Source: G963663525 sp963663525 | GTDB lineage: Bacteria; Myxococcota_A; SURF-8; G963663525 | DNA length: 64,000 nt | Direction of reading: 5' to 3' | NCBI GenBank assembly: GCA_963663525.2 | Contig: CAXXHC010000001.1 | Location: 2,542,001-2,606,000 of the forward strand | Shown here: positions 32,053 to 42,215 of the stretch, piece by piece | How positions within the stretch are numbered: the first letter of the stretch is position 1 | Layout: each line of letters begins with the position of its first letter | Program-made: the position numbers and the translations under genes | The notes under the pieces: model-generated | Seen by the model: only the letters and a program-made list of their open reading frames with translations | Databases searched by the model: none | What the model was told of the DNA's origin: nothing

Positions 32053-34665
32053 ATGAAGCGTGAATTTTACGGGTTGCAGCCACTTTTCATTCTCCTTGTA
32101 TTGGGTTTGCTCGCTGCGTGTAGCGATGACGTAAAGTCCAACCCCATTCTTCCCGGAGATGGCTCCGAGGAATCCGAAACCGACCTTATCGACACCGAGG
32201 ACGGTGCGGAAACCGCCGACGAGGGCGAGGAAAACGATACTGTGATTCCGGCGGACGAGGACGAAAACGCCGACATGGATGCCGATATCCTAGAGGAAAT
32301 CGAGACGGACGACGACGCAGACCTTGATTCGGAGGAGGAAATCGAGGAGGAAGAAGCCGAGCCGAACTGCGACGGCGTGCAGCCGCGCAACTGCTTCCCG
32401 CCCGACGGCGTGCCGGGGGAGTCGGGGTATATCTGTGTTGGAAGCCAGCTCGTGCGCTACGAACACTCGTTTTCCGCGCCTCCCGATTGTATTCCGAAAT
32501 GCCTGAACGCCGGGGTTGAAGCCTGCGCGGGCGAGTGTGTGGACCCCGGCGGGGGCGGTGCGTATTGCGAAGAAGTTCCCGATGAGGAGTGGGAAGACGA
32601 TTTCGAGGAGGAAGAAGCGGAAGAAATCCTTGAATCGGAAGAGGAAAGCGAAATCGAGGCCGATGAGGCGGACGAATTCGAGGATGAGGAAACGGAGGAA
32701 GAAGCGGAAGAGCTTGAAATCGAACGGGAAATCGACCGCGACCCGGACGAGACGACGTGGGTTTGTCCCATGGATGCCTTCGACGCGAACGCCTCCAACC
32801 AGTACCAGAGTGTGGCCAGCGTGATCGATCCCGGTGAATACACGAATCTTTCGATCTGTTCGGGAGACATCGACTGGTTCGCGGTGGATGTGGAGGCGGA
32901 CAAGGTTGTTACCGTGACGGTTTCCTATGCGTATTCTTTCGGCGACCTGTCGCTCGTCGTTCGCGACGATACCCATTCGGTGATGCTGGTCGGCAACACG
33001 GCGGAAGATTTCGAGGAAATCAGTTACGAAACCGTGCTGGCTTCCACCACGTACATTATGGTGCGTGGACAGGGAACGGGTGTCGAAAATCTTTACACAT
33101 TGGGCGTCACGGTAGAAGATCCGCCCCAGCCCGACGAGGAAGAATTCGAAGAAGAGCTTGAAGAGGAAGAGGAGGAAGCAGAACCTGAAGGGGATATCAT
33201 GGAAATCGAGGAGGTGGATCTCACTCCGGCTTGCCTGGACGATCCGTACGAGCCTTCTTCTTTGGACGATCCCGCCGCGCTGCCTTCCGGAGCCCTCCAG
33301 GATCTTGTGCTTTGCGAAGAGGATACCGACTACTACGCCATCGAGTTGGAGGAAAGGGACGAGATCAAGGTGGAATTCACTTCCGAATTGTACGGCCACA
33401 TCAGAATCTGCCTGATTCCCATCAATCCGGTTCAAATGCGCTGCTTCAACCAGGAAAGCTTTGAAGGTTCGGTCGCTTATACGGTTCCGGTGGGCGAGGC
33501 AGGCGAGCATATCGTGTATGTAAACCACCGGTCTTTATGGAGCAACTGGCGCTCGCCGTACTCGTTGAACGTGCAGGTGACCCCGTATGGAGGATGCACC
33601 AACGACGATTACGAGCCCAACAACATTCCCGAAGAGGCGAGCGTCGGATTGGTGGAAACTCCGCTGTCTCTGGCATTCTGTCCCTGGGATACCGACATCT
33701 TCTCCTACCATCTCGACCAGGGGGAAATTATCCGGGCGGACCTGACTTTCCAGCACGTGGATGGCAACATCGACCTTCGCCTGACCGATACCGACGGCGT
33801 GGAACTCAAGCGCAGCGATTCGATTTCGGACAACGAAGTGCTGGTGTACAAGGCTGAAAGTGCCGGAGATTACTTGCTTTATGCCTACGTGCTTTCCAAC
33901 TACGCCGCTTCGGCTGTGCTGTACGTGGAAAAAGGCTTCGAGGATATCTGCGAGGAAGACGGCATGGAGGACAACGACAGCACGGTCCAGGCCATTCCGT
34001 TCGAGCAGGGCACGGTCGCGATGACGATCTGCCCGGACGACGAGGACTGGCTTTCGCTGGATCTCGCCGACAACGAGCACATCGAGGCGTATATTCGTTT
34101 CGACGTGGGCGAAGAGGCGATGATTACGCACTTCCTGGATTCCAGCCTGTTTGCGGTGCAGAACCCGATTTCGATGGAGGGCGGGGTATACTTCGACAAG
34201 GTGGTCAGTTCGGGCGGGCGCTACTATCTCAAGTTCGCACCGCCGCCGATCACTCCGAGAGAAGTGGCCTACTCCGTGGAAGTCAAGCGATGTCGCGAGG
34301 ATATCTACGAGGACAACGACAGCTCCTACCGGGCGACCATCGCCCCGCTGGGCACGACGTCGGACCTGTACATCTGTCCCGAAGACGAGGACTGGTTCGC
34401 GATTCCCATCAGTTCCGACGACTGGGGCGGGGAGTTGCCGCGCCTGACGATTTACGTGACCTTCGTGCATCAGTTAGGCGATTTGGACATTTACCTGTAC
34501 GACGGCTATGGCCACGTGATCCTGTCCAGCACCAGCCGCTCGAACAACGAGCACATCCTCTACGATGTGGAGAACTTCGCCTACTATTATCTGAGAGTCG
34601 TCGGTGCGAACGGCAACGTGGGTAACCGCTACGACCTGGAGCTTTGGCTCTCGGAACAGCCGTAG
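32053..34665 (+). CDS. Acidic modular lipoprotein with five PPC-like beta domains
   Basis: 870 residues from ATG 32053 (AGGA upstream). Lipobox LLAAC. After the Cys comes a long Asp/Glu-rich linker (about 30-110), a small Cys-containing module (NCDGVQPRNCFPPDGVPG), another acidic linker and then five beta-sandwich modules. The modules share the pattern D-x-YE-x-ND ... ICPxDEDWFAI ... GDLDIYLYD, typical of bacterial pre-peptidase C-terminal (PPC) domains. PPC domains usually accompany exported enzymes; here there is no catalytic domain, so it is a stack of binding or spacer modules on the surface. The low-complexity acidic linkers resemble those of the other lipoproteins in this window. Confidence 0.85.
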   Translation: MKREFYGLQPLFILLVLGLLAACSDDVKSNPILPGDGSEESETDLIDTEDGAETADEGEENDTVIPADEDENADMDADILEEIETDDDADLDSEEEIEEEEAEPNCDGVQPRNCFPPDGVPGESGYICVGSQLVRYEHSFSAPPDCIPKCLNAGVEACAGECVDPGGGGAYCEEVPDEEWEDDFEEEEAEEILESEEESEIEADEADEFEDEETEEEAEELEIEREIDRDPDETTWVCPMDAFDANASNQYQSVASVIDPGEYTNLSICSGDIDWFAVDVEADKVVTVTVSYAYSFGDLSLVVRDDTHSVMLVGNTAEDFEEISYETVLASTTYIMVRGQGTGVENLYTLGVTVEDPPQPDEEEFEEELEEEEEEAEPEGDIMEIEEVDLTPACLDDPYEPSSLDDPAALPSGALQDLVLCEEDTDYYAIELEERDEIKVEFTSELYGHIRICLIPINPVQMRCFNQESFEGSVAYTVPVGEAGEHIVYVNHRSLWSNWRSPYSLNVQVTPYGGCTNDDYEPNNIPEEASVGLVETPLSLAFCPWDTDIFSYHLDQGEIIRADLTFQHVDGNIDLRLTDTDGVELKRSDSISDNEVLVYKAESAGDYLLYAYVLSNYAASAVLYVEKGFEDICEEDGMEDNDSTVQAIPFEQGTVAMTICPDDEDWLSLDLADNEHIEAYIRFDVGEEAMITHFLDSSLFAVQNPISMEGGVYFDKVVSSGGRYYLKFAPPPITPREVAYSVEVKRCREDIYEDNDSSYRATIAPLGTTSDLYICPEDEDWFAIPISSDDWGGELPRLTIYVTFVHQLGDLDIYLYDGYGHVILSSTSRSNNEHILYDVENFAYYYLRVVGANGNVGNRYDLELWLSEQP

Positions 34666-34756
34666 GGGGGGATACAGGGAAAATTCTGTTTTATGGCCTC
34701 CACGTGCGAGGGGAATCGGGCACGGATTTCAAAGGCACGTGTTTTTCGTGCAAAAT

Positions 34757-35020
34757 CTATTGAATATCCTGCAAAGTCGTGCATTTTTACGCAAACTCAC
34801 GTCATGCTCGATTCAAGCCGCAAAATTCATGCAAACTCGCGACGAAACGTGCAAAGTTCCCTCCGGTTTTCTCGCAACGAGTCGGGGGTAACCGAGAAAA
34901 AAGTGTAAAGCAACTGGACAAAAACGGCCTTTTTCGACCGAAAAGTCTCGCAACGTGCTATTTTTTCTCGCAACGCTCGTGGTTCCGAATCTGCACGTTT
35001 TTTCATCAATTTGCACGTTT
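34757..35020 (-). repeat. Dispersed ~260-bp intergenic repeat, copy 2 (inverted)
   Basis: Reverse complement aligns with 1466-1726 throughout, including CGTGCAGATTCGGAACCACG and TTGTCCAGTTGCT.TACACT. It occupies most of the 640-bp gap between the acidic lipoprotein and the glycosyltransferase gene. No other feature is seen in that gap; 35030-35300 is AT-rich. Confidence 0.85.
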
Positions 35021-35309
35021 CGAAAGTTTCCGGGATCGGTCGCCGGAACGGTATTTCGACAGGATGGAAACGGGTCGGTGATGGGGGAAATTTGGTGCGA
35101 TTCTGGCGAAATCGATGTCAATGATGAAAATATTTTCCCAGAAAACTTGCCGGATTGGAATTTCTATTCAAAATAACATGAAAAAATCGTGAATTTCATG
35201 CATGAATTTCATACAAGATTCAACTAATGCAAGGAAACTATAGAGGTAATTGGTAGCAAAGGCAGAAATCTCCAGCAACTTCGAAGGGTTGCATATACGA
35301 GAGGAAAAT

Positions 35310-37718
35310 ATGGCCAGAGTAGATCTTCATTGCCACTCCATCTATTCCGACTACCCCGCGTACTGGATCATGCGACGGTTCGGCGCGGGCGAATCCTACA
35401 CCGAGCCCGAAGACCTGTACTGGACCCAGAAACGCCGGGGCATGGACTTCGTGACCGTCACCGACCACGACCGCATCGAAGGCGCGGTGGAGTTGGCCGA
35501 AAAATACGACGATGCTTTCATAAGTACTGAAATCAGCACGGGTTTTCCCGAAGACGGTGTGAAAATCCACATCCTCGCTTACGGCATTACGGAAGAGCAA
35601 TTCCGTGAAATCCGCCTCGTTCAGCCGGATATTTACGAGTTGCAGCAACTGCTTCGCGAGCGGAACATCGTGCACGTCGTGGCGCATCCGGTGTTCGATA
35701 TGACCGGCGTGATGAAGCCCGACCACATCGAGAAGCTGATTTTGATGTTCGAGAACATCGAAGTGCACAACGGGGCGCTGGTCAAACAGGCCAACGTACA
35801 GATTCGGGAGATTCTCAACACGCTGACGCCGCAACTGATCGAGCAATGGGCCGACAAGCACAAGATCGAGCCGGTCGGAAAACAACCCTGGTTGAAAGCC
35901 TTTACGGGCGGCTCGGACGATCACAGCGGCTACAAGCTGGCCAAAGCCTGGACCCGCGTCAATGGGGCGAAGACCTGGCAGGAATTTCTGCAGGGCATCG
36001 TCAACCGGGAAAGCGACGGCGAGGGGCAGCACGAAGACGCTCTGGCTTTCGCGCACGGCGCGCATTCGATTCTCGCCAAGTGGTACCATCGGAAATTCCT
36101 TACAAATACGCCGGTCGAACATCGGCCCGTGAAGATGATCGAGCGCGTCTTCGGTCCGGTGGCGACCGAATCCGGTTTCCCGGCGCTGTACAGAGTCGGG
36201 TTGTCGCACGAAACCAAGTCCTGGGATCCTGCGCCTCAGGTCAAGGGAGACGATACCGACCTGTGGAGCTTCGTGCGCATTCTCACGCAGGACTGGGAAA
36301 GCGACGACCTGCTGCTGGACCGCCAGCCCGCCCGCAAACTTCAGGACGAAACCTTTGCCTTCGCCAGCACGATGTTCAACCGGATGGTGAAAAGCAGCGG
36401 CGAGAATTTTATGAAGTACATGCGCAAAGGTCGCGTGGTGCAGGCTTTGGAAGCACTCGCACCGCTGATGCCCGCGCTGATGTCGCTGTATCCCTATTGG
36501 AGCGGTTTCAGCCACGTGTACCGCAATGTGGATTTCCGCCGCAGCGTATCGAGCCACTTCAGCCTCAGTTCCACGGTCAACCTTCCGCCCAATTGGGGCT
36601 GGTTCACCGACACGTTGCTGGACGTCAACGGTGTGGCTCGCACGATTCAGACCATCAGCCGGATGGCCAAGCAGTTCGACACGCCGATCAACGTGATTAC
36701 CTCGAGTCCCACCGTCCCGGAATTCGAAGGCGACATGACCAATTTCACGCCGGTTTTCAATTTCAAGCTGCCGGAATACGAAATGATGTCGCTGTCGCTT
36801 CCGCCGTTTTTGGACGTCCTCGGCCACTGTGAACGACGGCAGTTCACCCGGCTGATTATTTCCACGCCCGGTCCGGTGGGTGTGGTAGGATTGATGGTCG
36901 CCCGCGTGCTGAGTCTGCCGACGGCGGGTATCTATCACACGGACCTGCCCAACTACGTGAAAATTCTCACGGGCGACAAGTCGCTGCTGAAGCTTACGTG
37001 GTCCTACGTGAAATGGTTCTATGGGCAACTCGATACGGTGTACGTCCTGTCCGAATACTACCGGGACATGCTGCGCGAGCACGGACTGAAACATCCCGAC
37101 ATCCGCATTTTCCCCAAAGGCATCAAACTGGAGGATTTCTCCCCAGAATTCCGAAGCGAGGAGATTTGGGAGGATTACCAGCTCAACGGAAAGACCAAAA
37201 TCCTCTACGTCGGGCGGATTTCGAAAGAAAAAGACCTCGACGTGCTGCGCGACGCCTACCGCATGGTGAAGAAGGAACATCCCGATATCACGTTGATTCT
37301 CGTCGGAGACGGTCCCTACCAGGAAGATCTTCAGGCGCAGTTCAAGGATGAAGACGTGGTGTTTACGGGCTTTTTGGAAGGCGAGGTGCTCAGCCAGGCT
37401 TTCGCCTCGTCGGATATTTTCGCGTTTCCCAGCACGACCGACACCTACGGCACCGTGCTGCTCGAAGCCCAGGCCAGCGGCTTGCCGACCATCGTCAGCG
37501 ACATCGGCGGCCCCAAGGAAGTGATCGTCGATGGCGAGACGGGCATCGTGACTCGGGGCAAAGATGCCGGAGATTTTGCCAGGGGGTTGGCGAAACTCGT
37601 GGAAGACAGTGAGTTGCGTCGGAAAATGGGCCGTGCGGGATTCGAGCACGTACAATCGAAAAGCTGGGAGTCCGCGTTCTGGCGTTTCTGGAACGACATG
37701 CCGGACGAGCGCAACTGA
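35310..37718 (+). CDS. PHP-domain / glycosyltransferase family 4 fusion protein
   Basis: 802 residues. ATG 35310 with GAGAGGA upstream. Residues 1-~250 form a PHP phosphoesterase-type domain with metal ligands in VDLHCHSIYSDYP and VTVTDHDRIEG, and a late GGSDDHSGYKLAK. A helical middle (~250-400) leads to a GT-B glycosyltransferase of the GT4 type (~410-800): GVVGLMVARVL, LPNYVKIL, KILYVGRISKEKDLD, LVGDGPYQEDL and the acceptor/nucleotide loop FPSTTDTYGTVLLEAQASG. It probably transfers a sugar to a lipid or glycan; the PHP part may hydrolyse a phosphoester of the same pathway. The GT part resembles the enzymes that build glyco- or sulfolipids. Stands alone. Confidence 0.88.
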   Translation: MARVDLHCHSIYSDYPAYWIMRRFGAGESYTEPEDLYWTQKRRGMDFVTVTDHDRIEGAVELAEKYDDAFISTEISTGFPEDGVKIHILAYGITEEQFREIRLVQPDIYELQQLLRERNIVHVVAHPVFDMTGVMKPDHIEKLILMFENIEVHNGALVKQANVQIREILNTLTPQLIEQWADKHKIEPVGKQPWLKAFTGGSDDHSGYKLAKAWTRVNGAKTWQEFLQGIVNRESDGEGQHEDALAFAHGAHSILAKWYHRKFLTNTPVEHRPVKMIERVFGPVATESGFPALYRVGLSHETKSWDPAPQVKGDDTDLWSFVRILTQDWESDDLLLDRQPARKLQDETFAFASTMFNRMVKSSGENFMKYMRKGRVVQALEALAPLMPALMSLYPYWSGFSHVYRNVDFRRSVSSHFSLSSTVNLPPNWGWFTDTLLDVNGVARTIQTISRMAKQFDTPINVITSSPTVPEFEGDMTNFTPVFNFKLPEYEMMSLSLPPFLDVLGHCERRQFTRLIISTPGPVGVVGLMVARVLSLPTAGIYHTDLPNYVKILTGDKSLLKLTWSYVKWFYGQLDTVYVLSEYYRDMLREHGLKHPDIRIFPKGIKLEDFSPEFRSEEIWEDYQLNGKTKILYVGRISKEKDLDVLRDAYRMVKKEHPDITLILVGDGPYQEDLQAQFKDEDVVFTGFLEGEVLSQAFASSDIFAFPSTTDTYGTVLLEAQASGLPTIVSDIGGPKEVIVDGETGIVTRGKDAGDFARGLAKLVEDSELRRKMGRAGFEHVQSKSWESAFWRFWNDMPDERN

Positions 37719-37904
37719 TTGTCGGCGAGTGGGGATTTCTCATGAAAATCCCGGCCTTTTACGTCTTATACTTGGTGGATGTCCGCTGAAATCGTGCGAA
37801 GGTTTCGAGACTATCGGTCGCGATGAAGCGTTGACGTTTTCCGGCAAAACGGGTATGCTTGACCGCATCGGACGCAAGTCGGTCAGCCACGTATGGAGGC
37901 AAGC

Positions 37905-38861
37905 ATGGGCATACGCATAGGGAAAATCTGGGCTACGTTTCTGCTGGTCGCCTTGGCGGCGGCTCTGCCGTCTCTTCGTTGCGGAAGCGATGACGGCGCC
38001 ACCGGACCCGGCGATGGAGGTGCGGACCAGGACGAGGATTCCTCCGTCAGTGGAGACAGGGAAGTCACCGACCGTGCCGAAACGGATTTCGACCTGCCCG
38101 ACGTCGTCGATGAACAGCCGGTTTCTTCCGATCTCGTGGCCTTGTGGACCTTCGACGAATCCACGGGAACTTTCGCCAGCACAGGTTCCTGCGAGGCGTC
38201 GGGGACCGCTTCGGGGAACGCCCGAATGGGTGAAGACGGCAAGGTGGGGTATTCGGTGAAACTGGAAGGAACCGAGCAGTATATTTCGATGGCCGACGAG
38301 GATTGCCTGAAAGTGGAAGACGGAGATTTTTCCTACGCACTATGGCTCAAACCTACCGAAAATAAGGATTTTCACGGGATTTACACCAATTCCGAGTCCA
38401 TTCAGACCGAAGACGCCGTGATTGGCTTTATCATTATCAATGGCATCGTGAATTTCTCGATCAAGGAAGCGGGTTCCGAAGCCGAGATGATGGTCTGCAC
38501 CGGGCAGAACGCGCTGGCGGAGAACCAGTGGAATCACATCGCCGTGACGCGCAAAGGCAGCAACGTGACGATTTTCATCGATGGTATTGCCGAGGAAGCC
38601 ACCGTTGTGGCTGACGGCGACCAGGACGAGGAAGAAGAAACCGGTGGGACGAAGCAGCGCCGCGACGAGACGACCGACGAACCGACCTGCACCGGGTTCG
38701 GCGGAGACTTCACCAACGAGTCCGGAGTCTACAGCATCGGACATCTTATGGTCGGGACGGATCAGGTCGGGTTGGAGGGAATGATCGACGATTTCCACAT
38801 CTTCGACTATGCCTTGACCAGCGAGCAGATCCTCGAAATAATGGCACGCTCGAATCTATAG
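37905..38861 (+). CDS. Exported LamG-domain protein (possible lipoprotein)
   Basis: 318 residues. ATG 37905 preferred over the in-frame ATG 37893 because GGAGG (37895-37899) is correctly spaced for it. Signal sequence GIRIGKIWATFLLVALAAALPSLRC: the Cys lies where a lipobox would be, but Arg at -1 is atypical, so lipidation is uncertain. An acidic linker is followed by a LamG/concanavalin-like jellyroll (VALWTFDESTGTF ... GDFSYALWLKPTE ... WNHIAVTRKGSNVTIFIDG ... MIDDFHIFDYALTSEQI). An Asp/Glu/Lys/Thr-rich insertion (DQDEEEETGG) interrupts it. Likely carbohydrate or matrix binding. Confidence 0.82.
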   Translation: MGIRIGKIWATFLLVALAAALPSLRCGSDDGATGPGDGGADQDEDSSVSGDREVTDRAETDFDLPDVVDEQPVSSDLVALWTFDESTGTFASTGSCEASGTASGNARMGEDGKVGYSVKLEGTEQYISMADEDCLKVEDGDFSYALWLKPTENKDFHGIYTNSESIQTEDAVIGFIIINGIVNFSIKEAGSEAEMMVCTGQNALAENQWNHIAVTRKGSNVTIFIDGIAEEATVVADGDQDEEEETGGTKQRRDETTDEPTCTGFGGDFTNESGVYSIGHLMVGTDQVGLEGMIDDFHIFDYALTSEQILEIMARSNL

Positions 38862-38867
38862 CTCATC

Positions 38868-38893
38868 CGCCGCCCTTTCGGGCGGCGTTTTTC
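38868..38893 (+). terminator. Rho-independent terminator
   Basis: CGCCGCCC, TTTC loop, GGGCGGCG, then five T. It begins 7 nt after the LamG gene stop and ends before the HAD gene start region. Confidence 0.9.
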
Positions 38894-38905
38894 GTTGAGG
38901 TGAAT

Positions 38906-39592
38906 GTGAATCCAGAACGTTGGATACAGGCCGTTTTTTTCGATATGGATGGAACGCTCGTGGATTCGGAAGCGGCGGCCACGGAAGCGACGAGGTTGGC
39001 CGTGGCGGATTTCGGCGCGACGCTTTCCAAGGCGGACGAGCGGGCGGTGATCGGTCTGCCCTGGACGAGCATTCTCGACCGTTGCATTTTGAATTACAGC
39101 CTGCCCGTGACTCCCGAGGCGTTGATGTTGGAAATCAAGCGCCACAAGTGGGAAATTCTCGATGGAACGATGAAGGTGATGCCTGGCGCGGTGGAGGCGG
39201 TAAGACTATGTGCCGAGCGCGTGCCGGTGGCTATCGTCAGTGGTAGCTACCGGGAAGAGGTCGAGCAGGTGATTACTCTGTTGGGGATCGGAGATGAAAT
39301 CCGTTTCATCGTCGGAGCCGAGGATGTGATTCCCGGCAAGCCCTATCCCGGTCCGTTCATCAAAGCTTCGGGCCTTGCCGGCGTCCCTGAGAAAAACTGT
39401 CTCGTTTTCGAGGATTCCGCCATGGGAACCCAGGCGGCGCGCCGGGCCGGAATGTACGTGGTAGGGGTGGAAGCCGCCGATTACGAAGAGATGGACCTCT
39501 CTATGGCCCACGAGTTGCTTTCCTCCCTCGAAAGCGTCACATCGGACTGGCTCGATGCCATATCCGGTCGTGCCTTCGAGGCTCTTTCCTGA
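38906..39592 (+). CDS. HAD-superfamily phosphatase, beta-phosphoglucomutase-like subfamily
   Basis: About 228 residues, from GTG 38906 placed after GAGGTG; GTG 38900 is the alternative. Motif I FFDMDGTLVDS (nucleophile Asp and acid/base Asp), a helical cap (about 20-85), motif II VAIVSGS, motif III Lys in GKPYPGPFIKA, motif IV VFEDSAMGTQAA. All HAD catalytic residues are present. Family members dephosphorylate sugar phosphates, phosphoglycolate and similar compounds; substrate unknown. It converges with the SUMF1/LamG lipoprotein gene, 27 nt away. Confidence 0.88.
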   Translation: MNPERWIQAVFFDMDGTLVDSEAAATEATRLAVADFGATLSKADERAVIGLPWTSILDRCILNYSLPVTPEALMLEIKRHKWEILDGTMKVMPGAVEAVRLCAERVPVAIVSGSYREEVEQVITLLGIGDEIRFIVGAEDVIPGKPYPGPFIKASGLAGVPEKNCLVFEDSAMGTQAARRAGMYVVGVEAADYEEMDLSMAHELLSSLESVTSDWLDAISGRAFEALS

Positions 39593-39619
39593 GGATTTTT
39601 ACCTAACAACGCGAATGTA

Positions 39620-42010
39620 TTAGGGTTCCAGCGTTTCCGGTGGAAATTCCGTATCGACGCAGCAACGGAAGCCGTACTTGTCGTTGCGGTCGTAGGTCGC
39701 CACGTTGTTCTGGCAACGGGTCTGATACTCGTTTCCGTAGTTTCCGCCCATGGTGGCGTGGCCGGAGATGCCCTGAAGCGTCGAGGTGAATTCCGCGAGG
39801 TTGCCGGACAGGTCGTACACGCCGTTCTGGCTGATGCAGCGGTTGAGAAGGCCGGTGGGCATCAGTTTTTTCGGATCGTTGAGCGAATACCGCCCGTCGT
39901 TGCACGTGTCTTCCAACTCCCCGTCGCCATAGGGGAATTCTGTGGCCGGGTCGCCCTCGCAGGCGGCGGTCCATTCGTCGCGGGTGCACAGGCGTTTTTC
40001 CGCTCGTTCGCAGGCGGCGGCGGCGTCTTCGGGCGTCAGGTCGTACCAGGGGATTCTCCCGGCGACGCTTCGGGCTGCCTCGTTTTCGTATTCCTCTTCC
40101 CCATGCAGGCAGGGGTTTTTCCGAAAATCGGCACTGCTGCAGGACGCTTCGTAGCGGTCGATGCATACCCTGTGACCGGGAACCGGTACCATGTTTTCCG
40201 GGCAGCGGTTGGTGGGGCAGAACCCCTGTTCCACCACGGCTCCGATGCGCGACTCCGAGTATCCGCCCGCCGGATCGTTGAAAGCGAATTCGAGGTTGGC
40301 GGGTTTGTGGTAGCTGTAGACATCCCGTTTTCCCGCGTAGTAGCCGGGGGTGACGTCGGAGATCGAATAGCGCACCACAAGGGAGTATTTCAGGGCATTA
40401 GGCACCCGGCAGCCCGCTCCGCAGGTTTCTCCCGCTTTTCCGGCTGGAGAATAACACTGGGTTGTGGTGCCGTTGTCGGGGCAGCCTCCCGGATCGAGGA
40501 TAAGGGATTGATCGGGAAGCAGCGAGATGCCCGGGGTTGTCCAGTCGGAAATCGTGGGCACCATCACGAGGCGGCGCTCGCAAAGATTCTCGCAGGCGAG
40601 TTCCCGGATCTCGTAGTCTTCCAGCGGGACGCAGATGTGCTCGGCGTTCGCCAGGTAGGCGCGGTCGTCTTCGTCCAGGTTTTCCGGGGAAAAGTAGAGG
40701 TTGTCGATCATCCCTTTGAACGGGTATTGGAGGACGTTTTCGTCGTCGAGGGTGCCGCCGAGGATGATCGGTGTGTCGCTTTCCTGCAAAAATGTCGTGA
40801 TTTCCTTCGTCTGGCCGTCCTTTGCCCCGTCGATATACAGGGTTAATTCTCCGTTGTGCAGAACCACCGCGACGTGCGTCCAGGAGTCGCGCGCAAGCTG
40901 GCGTTCTCCTTGGATGAACTGCTGGTCTCCCGCCGCATCTGCCATGCGAAAGACGATACGGCTGTTCTCAAGGCTCAATTGGAAGTCCGGCAGAGAGCCT
41001 TTGGAAAGCAAGATTTCCTTGCCCGAGTCCGGGGCGTCCCATTCGGGCTTGACGTTCATGGCGAGGCTCAGCGTTCGGGAATAGCTGCCGTATCCGTCGA
41101 GGATGTAGGAGCGCTGTTCGATGCCGTTGAAGGAAAGCCCGGTATCGTATACGTTGTCGGTGCGCCAAACGGCGCTGCCGAGGTTGATCGACGTGTTGCA
41201 GAAGCGGTCCGGCGTGGCGATTTCGGAGTTCAACTCGAAGTTGAAGGCGCGGGCGTTGCGTTCCTCCTCGCAGGCGGGAACGTAGCAGGCCGCGTCGGCG
41301 CATTTCCAGTTTTCCGGACATTCTTCGATCGTGAATTCCGTACCGTCCAGGTGGCAGATTTTCACCGCAGCTCGGTCCTCAAGGCACTCCGAAACACCTC
41401 CTTCGCACAACAGAGGGCCGCACGTGCCGGTTTCGGGGTGGCAGAATTCGTCGGACGCGCAGTTCTGGCGGTCGAAACCTTCTCCCGAGGAGCGGCAGGT
41501 GGTGGAGACGAACTTGCCGTCGCAGGTGGTGCAGCCGGGTTCGCACATGCCGTCACCATCCAGGGGACATTCGGCCACGTAGCCATCTTCCACGTCGAGT
41601 TCCCCATCGTTGTCGCCGTCCGCCGGGCCGGAACCGACTTTGCAGGTTCCATCGTCGCAATATTTTCCCTCGCCGCAGTCGTCGTTCGACGTGCATGGCG
41701 GAATGCAGGTGTTGGTCTCGGTGTCGCAGCTTCCCTCGCAATGGCTGTCGTACAGGCATTCAAGGCATTTCCGGGATGTGCGGTCGCAGATCCAGTCGTT
41801 TTGGCAGTCGACGGAAGAGGTGCAGGAAGAGACACAGGTTTCGGAGGACGGCGAGCACCACGCGCCGGGGATGTCGGCACACTCGGTGTCGGACGTGCAG
41901 GCGATGGCTTCCTCATCGCCGGAAGCCGGACCGTTTCCCGTATCGGAGCAGGCCGCCAGACACATGGCCAGCATGACACCGAGAAGTAATTTGAAATGTT
42001 TTTCGAACAT
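39620..42010 (-). CDS. Cys-rich LamG/SUMF1 (FGE-like) lipoprotein
   Basis: 796 residues. Lipobox CLAAC. Residues ~35-250 are Cys-rich modules of the CTSNDDCGEGKYCDDGTC type, with a DGDNDGELDVEDG acidic link, as in myxobacterial multi-Cys proteins. About 255-470 is a LamG jellyroll (FNFELNSEIATPDRF ... WTHVAVVLHNGELTLYIDG ... MIDNLYFSPENL). The C-terminal ~190 residues are a SUMF1/formylglycine-generating-like fold (NMVPVPGHRVCIDRYEAS, AAACERAEKRLCTRDEWTAAC, DLSGNLAEFTS, GGNYGNEY, YGFRCC). The FGE copper-binding Cys pair is not evident, so sulfatase activation is doubtful; a binding role as in C-lectin-like folds is more likely. Confidence 0.85.
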   Translation of the reverse strand: MFEKHFKLLLGVMLAMCLAACSDTGNGPASGDEEAIACTSDTECADIPGAWCSPSSETCVSSCTSSVDCQNDWICDRTSRKCLECLYDSHCEGSCDTETNTCIPPCTSNDDCGEGKYCDDGTCKVGSGPADGDNDGELDVEDGYVAECPLDGDGMCEPGCTTCDGKFVSTTCRSSGEGFDRQNCASDEFCHPETGTCGPLLCEGGVSECLEDRAAVKICHLDGTEFTIEECPENWKCADAACYVPACEEERNARAFNFELNSEIATPDRFCNTSINLGSAVWRTDNVYDTGLSFNGIEQRSYILDGYGSYSRTLSLAMNVKPEWDAPDSGKEILLSKGSLPDFQLSLENSRIVFRMADAAGDQQFIQGERQLARDSWTHVAVVLHNGELTLYIDGAKDGQTKEITTFLQESDTPIILGGTLDDENVLQYPFKGMIDNLYFSPENLDEDDRAYLANAEHICVPLEDYEIRELACENLCERRLVMVPTISDWTTPGISLLPDQSLILDPGGCPDNGTTTQCYSPAGKAGETCGAGCRVPNALKYSLVVRYSISDVTPGYYAGKRDVYSYHKPANLEFAFNDPAGGYSESRIGAVVEQGFCPTNRCPENMVPVPGHRVCIDRYEASCSSADFRKNPCLHGEEEYENEAARSVAGRIPWYDLTPEDAAAACERAEKRLCTRDEWTAACEGDPATEFPYGDGELEDTCNDGRYSLNDPKKLMPTGLLNRCISQNGVYDLSGNLAEFTSTLQGISGHATMGGNYGNEYQTRCQNNVATYDRNDKYGFRCCVDTEFPPETLEP

Positions 42011-42215
42011 TGCGCCTCCAAAACCAATCGCCCAGTTTCCAGAGAATTAGACTCTGTTTCGGGCAAAATATATCACAAATCCGCTGGAAGAACAGGGGGA
42101 AGAAGGGGACTTTGGAGCTTTTTATGCAGATTTGACGAATTTGTCACAAATCCTTCAAAAATGTGGCTTTTTTGCGCTTTTCAAGCGTTTGGAATCGGGT
42201 TGGAGAAAGAAGCAC

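Noticed and set aside
35238..37655. 805-codon minus-strand ORF opposite the PHP-GT4 gene
   Set aside because: Shadow of a gene with recognised motifs on the other strand.
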